This document shows positions 1 to 6,759 of a DNA stretch of 11,573 bases, piece by piece; position 1 is the first letter of the stretch; each line of letters starts with the position of its first letter. The DNA comes from Verrucomicrobia bacterium UBA3222 (GTDB taxonomy: Bacteria; Verrucomicrobiota; Verrucomicrobiia; Opitutales; UBA9783). Position numbers and translations under genes: made by a program. Under the pieces are notes generated by a model. It did no database searches, was not told the DNA's origin, and saw only the letters and a list, made by a program, of their open reading frames with translations. The stretch is taken from contig DEWA01000006.1 in NCBI GenBank assembly GCA_002363035.1, positions 1 to 11,573 on the forward strand, read 5' to 3'.

Positions 1-96
1 AAGGGGGGGAAGGATTTTGAAAATTTTGCCCATGCGTTATGTTCCTCGTTTGATTTTAAACTTCCGTTGGTCAAAAATCATATTTACCCTGAAACT

Positions 97-1467
97 ATGT
101 TCGAGGCACTGACGGATCGTTTTTCGAAGATTTTTTCGGTTTTGTCGAAGAAGAAAAACCTGACGGAAGCCAACATCGGTGAGGCACTCGGGGATATTCG
201 GCGCGCGTTGCTGGCGTCGGACGTGGCGTTTGAGGTTGTCGAAACGTTCATCGATGACATTAAGCGCGAATGCGTCGGACAAGCGGTTTTCAAAAACGTC
301 CAACCGGGGCAGCAGGTTGTCAAAATCGTTCATGACCGTTTGGTCGATATTTTGGGCGACGAACGGAGTGCCTTAAACGCGCAACGTCCGTTGAATATCC
401 TGTTGGTCGGGTTGCAGGGTTCGGGGAAAACGACCACCGCGGCGAAATTGGCGTTGTATTTGAAGAAAAAAAACGAGCGTCCCGTGCTGGTGGCCTGCGA
501 TGTGCACCGACCGGCGGCGATGGAGCAGTTGGAGATTTTAGGGAAAGCGATCGATGTTCCCGTGTTAAATTACGGTTTAATCCCCGTGAAGGAAATTGCC
601 GAAAAAGCGCTTGTTGATGCCAAAAAATTGCAAGCGTCGGTCGTGATTTTCGATACCGCCGGGCGTTTGCAGATCGACGAAGCCCTGATGGATGAAGTTC
701 GTCGGTTAAAGGAAATCGTCCGTCCGCAGGAAGTGTTGCTTGTCGTCGACAGCGCGCTGGGGCAGGAGGGTGTTCGGGTGTCGAAAGCGTTCCATGAGGC
801 TTTGGGACTGACGGGTGCGGTACTGACAAAACTGGACGGTGATGCCAAGGGCGGTGCGGCGTTGTCGATGAAGCGCGTCGTGAATGTACCGATTAAATTT
901 TCCGGCATCGGCGAAAAAAGCGAGGATTTCGAAGTTTTTCATCCCGAGCGCATGGCGAGCCGTATCCTCGGCATGGGTGATATTGTGTCGTTCGTCGAAA
1001 AAGCGCAGGCGGCGTTTGAAGTCGGTACGGAGGGAAGCCTGGCGGAAAAGCTGCTCAAGGGGGACTTTAATTTTGAGGATTTCCTCGTGCAGCTGCGCAA
1101 AACACAACAGTTGAACCCGAACCGACTGGCGCGTTTGTTGCCGAATACATCGATGTTTCAAATGAAGGACGACATGGCGGAAACCGTCAAACGTCACGAA
1201 GCCCTGGTGTTGTCGATGACGCGGCAGGAGCGGCAACAGCCGAATTTGGTGCTTTCCCCGCACCGACGGGCGCGCATCGTGAAGGGAGCCGGTTCGACGA
1301 TTGCCGAGTTCAATAAGCTCCTTAAGCAGTTTCAACAGCTGAAGAAAACGGCGCGTCGTTTGAACAAAATGGATATGTCGCAGGCGAAGGACTTCATGAA
1401 GGCGCTGTGCGGCGACACGTCGTTTCTGAATAAGGATTTACTAAAAAATAAAGATTTGTTTCAATGA
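97..1467 (+). CDS. ffh: Signal recognition particle GTPase Ffh
   Basis: Cytosolic SRP54 homologue that binds 4.5S RNA and the signal sequences of nascent membrane proteins and delivers ribosomes to FtsY and the Sec/YidC machinery. The order is N domain (about 1-95), G domain and M domain (from about 320). Seen directly: G1 GLQGSGKTTTAAKLA near 105-119, DVHRPAA near 135, DTAGR near 186, TKLDGD near 244, GIGEKSEDFEVF, and the linker GMGDIVSFVEKAQ near 292. The M domain has SMTRQER and a late RNA-binding helix ending LLKQFQQLKK. At 456 aa it has the usual length. I chose ATG 97 because MFEALTDRF is the family N-terminus; an in-frame TTG at 67 would add ten unrelated residues. No Shine-Dalgarno is visible. 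The stop overlaps the pgpA start (ATGA). The M-domain finger loop is poorer in Met than usual and the normal GSG of the RNA-binding motif reads GAG. The identification is very secure. Confidence 0.97.
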   Translation: MFEALTDRFSKIFSVLSKKKNLTEANIGEALGDIRRALLASDVAFEVVETFIDDIKRECVGQAVFKNVQPGQQVVKIVHDRLVDILGDERSALNAQRPLNILLVGLQGSGKTTTAAKLALYLKKKNERPVLVACDVHRPAAMEQLEILGKAIDVPVLNYGLIPVKEIAEKALVDAKKLQASVVIFDTAGRLQIDEALMDEVRRLKEIVRPQEVLLVVDSALGQEGVRVSKAFHEALGLTGAVLTKLDGDAKGGAALSMKRVVNVPIKFSGIGEKSEDFEVFHPERMASRILGMGDIVSFVEKAQAAFEVGTEGSLAEKLLKGDFNFEDFLVQLRKTQQLNPNRLARLLPNTSMFQMKDDMAETVKRHEALVLSMTRQERQQPNLVLSPHRRARIVKGAGSTIAEFNKLLKQFQQLKKTARRLNKMDMSQAKDFMKALCGDTSFLNKDLLKNKDLFQ

Positions 1468-1964
1468 TTTTGTTTTTCGGAAGCGGGTTCCCACCGCAAA
1501 TCAGCACAAAGATCGCCACGCTCGGGCGCATCGGTTATTGGGGAAAGCTGCCGGGAACCAACGGCAGTTTCGTCGGTTTGATTTGGTACACGCTGTTGTT
1601 TCACGATTTGTCGCCGTTCTTTTACCTTTTGCTCTGTTTTCTGACCGTTCAGACGGCGATCGGTATTTGTACCCAAGCCGAGCGGGTGTTGGGCGAAAAA
1701 GATCCGTCGTGCGTGATTATCGACGAAATGGTCGCGATGCCGATTTGTTTCCTCGGATTACAGCCATACATGCACCGTTATCCCGTTTGGTGGTTTATGT
1801 TAATCGGATTTCTGTTGTTTCGCCTGTTCGATATTTTAAAACCGTTCGGTATTAAAAAGTTGCAGGAACTTCCCGGCGGGCAGGGCGTGGTCATAGACGA
1901 TGTTGCCGCCGCCGCTGCAACCTGCCTGTGTTTGCATGTGCTCGCGCAGGTGTTTTTGAGGTAA
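1464..1964 (+). CDS. pgpA: Phosphatidylglycerophosphatase A (PgpA)
   Basis: Inner-membrane phosphatase that removes phosphate from phosphatidylglycerophosphate to give phosphatidylglycerol, the last step of acidic phospholipid synthesis. The 166-aa protein shows the PgpA pattern in order: ATLGRIGYWGKLPGTNGSFVGL-like N-terminal block (residues about 18-38), the acidic block DPSCVIIDEMVA (about 80-90), and the C-terminal RLFDILKPFG followed by GGQGVVIDDVAAA. Hydrophobic segments near 35-60, 88-100 and 110-125 and the C-terminus fit a membrane enzyme. ATG 1464 overlaps the ffh stop by four bases, so translation is probably coupled to ffh. The start just ahead of the conserved N-terminal block is the natural one. 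Length matches the family. The ffh-pgpA pairing itself is not a functional partnership known to me, although both serve the membrane. Confidence 0.93.
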   Translation: MILFFGSGFPPQISTKIATLGRIGYWGKLPGTNGSFVGLIWYTLLFHDLSPFFYLLLCFLTVQTAIGICTQAERVLGEKDPSCVIIDEMVAMPICFLGLQPYMHRYPVWWFMLIGFLLFRLFDILKPFGIKKLQELPGGQGVVIDDVAAAAATCLCLHVLAQVFLR

Positions 1965-2158
1965 AAGATTGCCGTTTAAAGGATTTTTACCGTATTGCCC
2001 GCACTGCGCGTCGGGTGTGAACGAATCATTCCGTTCTGATTATTTTCCTTTGTTGCGCGATCGGTCGGCGTATTTTTATGAAAAAATTTCAACTTAAAAT
2101 AAAATCTTGAGAAAATTAAACCTTTCAATTTCACTGAAAGCATGGAAAACTCACGGAT

Positions 2159-2162
2159 GAGG
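2159..2162 (+). promoter_or_regulatory. Ribosome binding site GAGG for the pseudopilin gene
   Basis: GAGG lies six bases ahead of ATG 2169. The alternative upstream ATG at 2142 has only a weak GAAAG nearby. This spacing favours 2169, which also leaves a prepilin leader of normal length (13 residues). Inference from spacing only. Confidence 0.45.
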
Positions 2163-2168
2163 CGTGGT

Positions 2169-2891
2169 ATGAAAGGAAATTCGGTTGTAAATCGCAAAAG
2201 CGGCGGTTTTACGCTTATTGGCGTCATGTTGAGCCTGACGGTCATGGCGATCATTGGCAGTGCTTCGTTGGCTTTTTGTAACTGGTTTCGTGTGTGGCAG
2301 GAAGAGAGTACGCCTGCGACGCAGGCGTGGCGCGTTGTAAATGGTCTTACCGGGTATAAGGATTACTACGGCATTTGGCCGTATTTTGGGGATGAGAACG
2401 GGGCGCCGGAACGGAGCACATGTAGGTTGGTGGATTATGTTTTTCCCGTCGGGAATTGGTTTGAGGTTCAGACCTACAGTGAGTATCTGCCTGCCATTTT
2501 ATCGGGAGAAAATCGTTTCGGGTGTAATCCGCACGAGATGTGCTTCAAACTGTTTTCGGATGCCGAACGAAAAGGAGAGAAAATTCACCGTTTTTGGCTT
2601 TATTTGCGTGAAAAAAATCCTTCGAACCTTAAAGAGTTGAACAAGCCTATCCGATTGTGGAAAGAATTGGCGAGAGAGATAACGAGGGAGAAAGATGAGT
2701 ACGGTAATGATGTTTTGAAGGAAATAGCGAAGGTGCCCGTTGATGAGATTTGCGGCGACGGAGCGTTGTTTTACATACCAAAACCGGATGAGACATTAGA
2801 ATGGCAACCCGATGCGAGCGAACGGATGGTTGAATGGAGTGATGACGGTACACAAAAAAAGCGGGATACAGGTCCCTACGACCTTTTTTAA
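2169..2891 (+). CDS. Pseudopilin-like protein with prepilin-type N-terminus
   Basis: The protein (240 aa from ATG 2169; ATG 2142 would give 249 aa) starts with a short basic leader, MKGNSVVNRKSGG, followed by FTLIGVMLSLTVMAIIGSA. That is the type IV prepilin / type II secretion pseudopilin signature, with cleavage expected between Gly13 and Phe14 by a prepilin peptidase, then N-methylation of Phe. The hydrophobic stalk helix runs to about residue 40. The rest is a soluble domain without a recognised family; it has YKDYYGIWPYF near residue 63-73, similar in style to the small periplasmic domains of verrucomicrobial 'prepilin-type N-terminal' proteins, plus several cysteines and a charged region near 160-185. 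Oddity: the nearly invariant Glu at mature position +5 is Gly (FTLIG instead of FTLIE). No secretion, peptidase or other pilin genes are nearby, so it is an orphan here. It lies 200 bases past pgpA with its own probable terminator. Specific function unknown. Confidence 0.8.
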   Translation: MKGNSVVNRKSGGFTLIGVMLSLTVMAIIGSASLAFCNWFRVWQEESTPATQAWRVVNGLTGYKDYYGIWPYFGDENGAPERSTCRLVDYVFPVGNWFEVQTYSEYLPAILSGENRFGCNPHEMCFKLFSDAERKGEKIHRFWLYLREKNPSNLKELNKPIRLWKELAREITREKDEYGNDVLKEIAKVPVDEICGDGALFYIPKPDETLEWQPDASERMVEWSDDGTQKKRDTGPYDLF

Positions 2892-2924
2892 AAGAGGAGA
2901 TGCCGATGTTCCCGGAGAGGGATT

Positions 2925-2942
2925 GAGGCGGTGCGCCTTTTT
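2925..2942 (+). terminator. Probable intrinsic terminator after the pseudopilin gene
   Basis: AGGCG (2926-2930), a GTG loop, then CGCCT (2934-2938) form a five-pair GC-rich stem followed directly by a run of five T (2938-2942, the first paired). It lies 34 bases past the pseudopilin stop and points the same way. The stem is short, so the call is moderate. Confidence 0.5.
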
Positions 2943-3141
2943 GGTGCGGTACTTCGAAACGCATAAAGGGCTTGGCAGGTGAGGTTTATTGGTATTTCCC
3001 TGAGGAAATCGGTGTAGGCAGTTTTCGTTTTTTTTGAACGCAGGCGGTCAACGGTTGCGATTGAACCTTGAAAAAAAGGTTCGCGGCAGGTAGGCTTTCT
3101 TAAGAGGGTGAAGCGGGTAGAAATCGCTCACCTTTTACCTC
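2943..3141 (+). other. Non-coding gap with two hairpins and a T-run
   Basis: This gap between the pseudopilin terminator and the MBL gene holds no credible ORF. Seen directly: a perfect six-pair hairpin ATTTCC / GGAAAT with a CTGA tetraloop at 2994-3009; a T-rich run at 3021-3035; and a perfect seven-pair hairpin GAACCTT / AAGGTTC with a six-base loop at 3063-3082. Neither hairpin is followed directly by a U-tract, so I do not call them terminators. A TTGAAC at 3034-3039 could be a -35 box but no good -10 follows. The gap could be the 5' leader and promoter of the MBL gene. Confidence 0.4.
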
Positions 3142-3906
3142 GTGAGCTTAAAAATTGATATTCTCGGCAGCAGCAGTAAGGGTAACTGCGGATTGTTGAC
3201 CGTTGACGGTTCTTATTACCTGATCGATGCCGGGTTCTCGGGAAAACAGCTGAAAGAACGGTTGGCGCGGTACGGGTTGACATTGTCGGATATCGAAGGT
3301 GTTTTTCTCACGCACGAACATCAGGATCATGCGGCGGGGCTGAAGGCTTTGTCGAAGTTTTCGAAAATACGTTTTTTTGCCAATTCCAAAACCGCACAAG
3401 CCATCGAAGAACGTTATGAAATTACGTCTCAACCGTTTGTCGATCCGTGGAATACCTTCGAAACGGGCGATACGTTGACGTTCGGGAATTTTTCGGTGCA
3501 AAGCTTTTCAATCCCGCACGACGCGGCAGATCCCGTCGGCTTTCTGTTCCGTTCCGAAGAAGCCTGCCTGGCGTGGGCAACGGACATCGGGCGATTAACG
3601 CCGAAGATTACCGAGTATCTGTCCCAAGCCGATGCGTTGGTGCTGGAAGCCAATCACGATGAGGAATTGCTGTGGAAGCATCCGCATCGACCGCAGTATT
3701 TGAAGGAGCGCGTTGCCGGCGAAACGGGACATTTGTCGAACGGCGATGTGTATAAATTTTTGCAAAGCGCGCCTCCGACATTGAAATTTGTGTATTTGGT
3801 GCACATCAGCCGCGAGTGCAATTCGACGGAATTATTGAGGAAAATGCTGGAACCGTTGGCGGTCGAAAAAGGTTTTGAATTGCATATTGTCGACCCGAAT
3901 GATTGA
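3142..3906 (+). CDS. YycJ-like metallo-beta-lactamase-fold hydrolase
   Basis: A 254-aa single-domain MBL-fold protein of the YycJ/WalJ group. Seen directly: the N-terminal strand with GSSSKGNC (residues 9-16), LIDAGFSGK (27-35), the metal-binding THEHQDH (57-63: H58, H60, D62, H63), PHDAADPVGF (125-134, third His region), TDIG (147-150, bridging Asp), LEANHDEELL (168-177) and GHLSN (196-200), all in the spacing of this family, and a C-terminal HISRECNS near 221. Members bind two metal ions and are thought to be nucleases or phosphodiesterases; the substrate cannot be read from sequence. YycJ in Firmicutes sits beside walKR, but no two-component genes are here. The start is a GTG without a visible Shine-Dalgarno, chosen because MSLKIDILGSSSKGN matches the family N-terminus. 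The next gene region begins immediately after it with a purine-rich stretch. Confidence 0.9.
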   Translation: MSLKIDILGSSSKGNCGLLTVDGSYYLIDAGFSGKQLKERLARYGLTLSDIEGVFLTHEHQDHAAGLKALSKFSKIRFFANSKTAQAIEERYEITSQPFVDPWNTFETGDTLTFGNFSVQSFSIPHDAADPVGFLFRSEEACLAWATDIGRLTPKITEYLSQADALVLEANHDEELLWKHPHRPQYLKERVAGETGHLSNGDVYKFLQSAPPTLKFVYLVHISRECNSTELLRKMLEPLAVEKGFELHIVDPND

Positions 3907-3950
3907 AGAGGAGGAGGGAACAGGTAGATTTCATTCGAAATGGTTACGGA

Positions 3951-3958
3951 GAGGGGAG
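3951..3958 (+). promoter_or_regulatory. Strong purine-rich ribosome binding site of the repeat-containing leader ORF
   Basis: GAGGGGAG ends four bases ahead of ATG 3963. It is one of the best Shine-Dalgarno-like stretches in the window, in which several genes have none. It supports translation of the short ORF 3963-4100. Confidence 0.4.
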
Positions 3959-3962
3959 TGGA

Positions 3963-4100
3963 ATGTGCGCGGGTGTTCTGTTCTGTTCTGTTCTGTTCTG
4001 TTCTGTTCTGTTCAAGGAACCCCCTTTGAAGCTTTTTTTCGATCGGGCATGCAATTTTCGATTGGGGTTTAAAAATTGCGTGTCGGAGCCGGTTGCATGA
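3963..4100 (+). CDS. Possible 45-aa leader ORF spanning the TGTTC repeat
   Basis: A short ORF from ATG 3963 to TGA 4098-4100. It is preceded by GAGGGGAG and its stop overlaps the ATG of the ArnT-like gene in the form ATGA. The eight TGTTC repeats are translated as VLFCS-type repeats near residues 5-17, giving a hydrophobic, cysteine-containing start, and the remainder (KEPPLKLFFDRACN and on) resembles nothing I know. Since the unit is five bases, gain or loss of one copy would move this ORF out of the frame that ends at the ArnT start. With 7 copies the same start would run into a different frame. I see it as a candidate translational switch or a chance ORF: the signals (ribosome site, ATGA overlap) support a leader, while the absence of any recognisable protein family argues for caution. 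Confidence 0.35.
   Translation: MCAGVLFCSVLFCSVLFKEPPLKLFFDRACNFRLGFKNCVSEPVA
3974..4013 (+). repeat. Pentanucleotide tandem repeat (TGTTC)x8
   Basis: Eight perfect head-to-tail copies of TGTTC, 40 bp, in the gap between the MBL gene and the ArnT-like gene. Simple repeats with a unit not divisible by three are the classical substrate for slipped-strand phase variation. All three + frames stay open through the tract because the unit gives no stop codon. Confidence 0.97.
4085..4088 (+). promoter_or_regulatory. Ribosome binding site GGAG of the ArnT-like gene
   Basis: GGAG lies eight bases ahead of ATG 4097. It decides the start against the in-frame TTG at 4076, which has no such site and would add MRVGAGC before the first membrane helix. 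Confidence 0.5.
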
Positions 4101-5728
4101 AAGTGATTGCGACATTTTTCGGTTTGGCGTTGCTGTACCTGGCGCATATCGGGACGCGACCGCTTGCCAATCCCGACGAAGGGCGTTATGCGAGTATCGG
4201 AGCGGAGATATTACGCACGAACGAATGGATCGTGCCGCATTTAAACGGTCTGATTTACTTCGAAAAGCCGCCGCTCGGTTACTGGCTGACGGCACTCGGG
4301 GAAAAAATCTTCGGCGTTACGTTGTTCGGGGCGCGCTTCTTTAATGCTCTTGCGACGTTGCTGACGTGCTTGGTTTTGTACGGCTTTTGCCGACGTTTTT
4401 TGCCGAAAAAAGTCGGTTTATGCGCAGTGATTTTGTACGGTACGTCGGGTTTGCCGTTCGGATTATCACAAGTACTGACGCTGGATAATTTTCTGACGTT
4501 TTTCCTTACGACTACGCTGTTGCTGTTCGCATGGGGTTTTTTGGAAGAAAACGAAACGTGCGCGAAGTATTGTTTTTACGGTGCGTACCTCTTCATGGCG
4601 CTGACGGTGCTGACCAAGGGGTTGATTGGGTTGGTGTTCCCCGCATTAATCGGCTTTCCGTGGTTGTTGTTCACGGGGCATTGGCGAAAACTCAACCGCG
4701 CGTGTTTATTTCGCGGAACGCTCTTGTTCCTGGTGATCGCGGTTCCGTGGCACGTTGCGGTACAACGAAAATATGAATGTTTTTTTAATTTTTATTTTTG
4801 GCACGAGCATTTTGAGCGTTATTTGACGGATACTCACCTGCGCGGAAAGCCGTGGTATTTTCTGCCGACCGCGTTTCTGTGCGGATTGATGCCGTGGACG
4901 TTTTTTCTGCCGCGTTTAACGAAAAACACGTTTTTCGGAACCCGCGATCGCGAACGGCAAATCGTGCTTTTTGCGTTCCTGTGGATGTTCGGTGTCGTCG
5001 GTTTCTTTTCCTGCTCCCATTCGCAACTCATTCCCTATATTTTGCCCGCCGTTCCCGCCGCCTGCCTGCTGATGGCGGTCGGCTGGGAGAAAACGAATGT
5101 AAAAAATTTGCGTTTGGAATGTCTTTTGTGGGCACTTGCATTTCTCGCAACCGCCGTTGTCGGTCCGTCGATTGTCAAAAAGCGCGCTTTGGTGCCGATA
5201 CCGATGGATTTGGCATGGGTTTTTGAAGGAATTTTGATCGTCGGTTCCGTGGGCGCGCTGTTTTGGTTGATAAAAAGCTTCCGAAGGTCGAACGAGCGTT
5301 ACGTACAAAGGGCATTCGGCGGATTGTTGACGACGACCGTTTGGCTGTACCTGTTGTTTCCGAAGTTGATGCCGTCGTTTCAGCGGTGGAATGCGCAATC
5401 GTTGTGTCGCGTGATACGTCAACGGGAAGCGGAGCAGGTTGAGGTTTTCGGTTTGTACGGCTACTTTCACGATGTTCCGTTTTATCTGAACCAAAACATC
5501 GGTACATTGGAGTACTTTGAACCGGAGCACACGCTCGGCATCAAAATTCAAGGTTGTGACCGCTATCTGCGATGGGAAGCGTTTCAGGCGCGTTGGAAGG
5601 AGAAAAAAAGCTGTTACGCGATTGTGAAAAATATCTGCATTCCCGAATTTGAAGGACGGATGCGCGAGTACGGTTTTTATCCGTTGACGAAGAACGAATG
5701 TTTTACGTTATATTGTAATTGTCCGTGA
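4097..5728 (+). CDS. ArnT-like lipid A glycosyltransferase (polyprenyl-phosphate sugar donor)
   Basis: A 543-aa polytopic membrane protein of the ArnT/PMT glycosyltransferase group (GT83-like, GT-C fold). These enzymes take a sugar from undecaprenyl phosphate on the periplasmic side of the inner membrane and attach it to lipid A; E. coli ArnT adds 4-amino-4-deoxy-L-arabinose. Seen directly: a first helix (about 3-18), then RPLANPDEGRYASIGAEIL with the catalytic-type DE pair (D27, E28) in the first periplasmic loop, YFEKPPLGYW (E56), and TLDNFLTFF (D130), each at the place of a conserved acidic residue in ArnT. About a dozen hydrophobic helices follow up to about 420, then a soluble C-terminal part (about 420-543). 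The sugar and acceptor cannot be read from sequence; O-antigen or protein glycosylation are alternatives. It overlaps the downstream ArnC-like gene by GTGA, so the two are translated together. Confidence 0.85.
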   Translation: MKVIATFFGLALLYLAHIGTRPLANPDEGRYASIGAEILRTNEWIVPHLNGLIYFEKPPLGYWLTALGEKIFGVTLFGARFFNALATLLTCLVLYGFCRRFLPKKVGLCAVILYGTSGLPFGLSQVLTLDNFLTFFLTTTLLLFAWGFLEENETCAKYCFYGAYLFMALTVLTKGLIGLVFPALIGFPWLLFTGHWRKLNRACLFRGTLLFLVIAVPWHVAVQRKYECFFNFYFWHEHFERYLTDTHLRGKPWYFLPTAFLCGLMPWTFFLPRLTKNTFFGTRDRERQIVLFAFLWMFGVVGFFSCSHSQLIPYILPAVPAACLLMAVGWEKTNVKNLRLECLLWALAFLATAVVGPSIVKKRALVPIPMDLAWVFEGILIVGSVGALFWLIKSFRRSNERYVQRAFGGLLTTTVWLYLLFPKLMPSFQRWNAQSLCRVIRQREAEQVEVFGLYGYFHDVPFYLNQNIGTLEYFEPEHTLGIKIQGCDRYLRWEAFQARWKEKKSCYAIVKNICIPEFEGRMREYGFYPLTKNECFTLYCNCP

Positions 5729-6759
5729 ATACCCATCCGACCGATGTTTTAAAGTCTTCCGTTCCGACCGATGAGGCATCTGTATCGGCACAGACGGATG
5801 TTCCGCAGCTGTCGATCGTCATTCCGATGTACAACGAGGAACCGAACGTGGACGAGTTATGTACGCGTCTGATAAAAGTTTTGGAGACGTCGAAGCGCAC
5901 GTTTGAAATTGTTGCCGTCAATGACGGAAGCCGCGACGGGACGTTGGCGAAACTGTTGCAATGGCAAAAGCAATATCCGCGGATTTTCCGAATTTTGGAT
6001 TTTAACGGCAATTTCGGGCACCACAACGCGCTTTGGGCGGGCTTTGAGCACGTACGCGGCGAATGGGTGATTTCCATGGATGCCGATTTGCAAAATCCGC
6101 CCGAGGAGATCCCGAAGTTATTGGAAAAAATCGACGAAGGGTACGATTACGTCGGCAGTTGGCGGCTCGGGAAGCGTCGCGATGCCAAATGGCGCGATTG
6201 GGCATCGAAGTTGGACAATAAGTTTCGAGGAAAAATTACCGATATTCGCATGACCGATCAAGGGTGCATGTTGCGCGCGTATAAGCGGTCGATTGTCGAT
6301 GCGATTGTGCACTGCGGCGATTACACGGCGTTTATCCCGGCGTTGGCGTACAAATTCGCCGCGCGTTACACGGAAATCGGTATGCAACATGCGCCGCGCT
6401 TTCAAGGCAAAACCAAATACGGACTGTATTATTTGCTGCGCACGCACTTCGATTTGATGACGGGCTTTTCGCTGGTGCCGTTGCAGGTTTTTACGCTGTT
6501 CGGGTTCGCGCTGGCGGGCGGAAGTTTTCTGCTGGTTTTATATATGCTCGGGCGACGCTTGTTCATCGGACCCGAAGCGGAAGGCGTTTTTACGCTGTTT
6601 GCGATTTTGTTCTTCATGGTCAGCGTCGCCATCGTCGGCATCGGGCTCATCGGCGAATACGTCGGGAGAACCTATCAAATCGCCCAGGGACGTCCGCGGT
6701 ATATTTTAAAAAAACTCTACGATACGCAGGCGGCTTCAACCAAGACAAAAGCGGCTTAG
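5725..6759 (+). CDS. ArnC-like polyprenyl-phosphate glycosyltransferase (GT2)
   Basis: A 344-aa GT2 enzyme that transfers a sugar from a UDP donor to undecaprenyl phosphate on the cytoplasmic face of the inner membrane. The GT-A domain has LSIVIPMYNEEPNVDEL (about 29-45), NDGSRDGT (66-73) and DADLQNPPEEIP (119-130, holding the metal-binding DxD). MTDQGCMLRAYKRSIVDAI and the TAFIPALAYKFA segment are close to E. coli ArnC (PmrF), which carries 4-deoxy-4-formamido-L-arabinose. Two C-terminal helices (about 253-276 and 288-316) and GEYVGRTYQIAQGRPRY are typical of the ArnC/GtrB group. I chose GTG 5725 over TTG 5719 because it overlaps the ArnT-like stop as GTGA. Adjacent ArnT and ArnC-like genes point to a two-step pathway that flips or delivers a lipid-linked sugar. 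The other arn genes (arnA, B, D, E, F) are not in this window. GtrB-type glucosyl/mannosyl transferases are the alternative. Confidence 0.87.
   Translation: MNTHPTDVLKSSVPTDEASVSAQTDVPQLSIVIPMYNEEPNVDELCTRLIKVLETSKRTFEIVAVNDGSRDGTLAKLLQWQKQYPRIFRILDFNGNFGHHNALWAGFEHVRGEWVISMDADLQNPPEEIPKLLEKIDEGYDYVGSWRLGKRRDAKWRDWASKLDNKFRGKITDIRMTDQGCMLRAYKRSIVDAIVHCGDYTAFIPALAYKFAARYTEIGMQHAPRFQGKTKYGLYYLLRTHFDLMTGFSLVPLQVFTLFGFALAGGSFLLVLYMLGRRLFIGPEAEGVFTLFAILFFMVSVAIVGIGLIGEYVGRTYQIAQGRPRYILKKLYDTQAASTKTKAA

Noticed and set aside
17..43. TTGAAA ... TATGTT promoter before ffh
   Set aside because: Spacing is only 15 bases and the boxes are weak; the left window edge hides context, so I do not call it.
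706..1335. 209-aa minus-strand ORF opposite ffh
   Set aside because: Shadow of the strongly conserved Ffh frame; no ribosome site or family resemblance.
3654..4295. 213-aa minus-strand ORF across the repeat
   Set aside because: It covers the MBL 3' end and the ArnT-like 5' end. The NRTEQ-type runs come only from the repeat read on the other strand.
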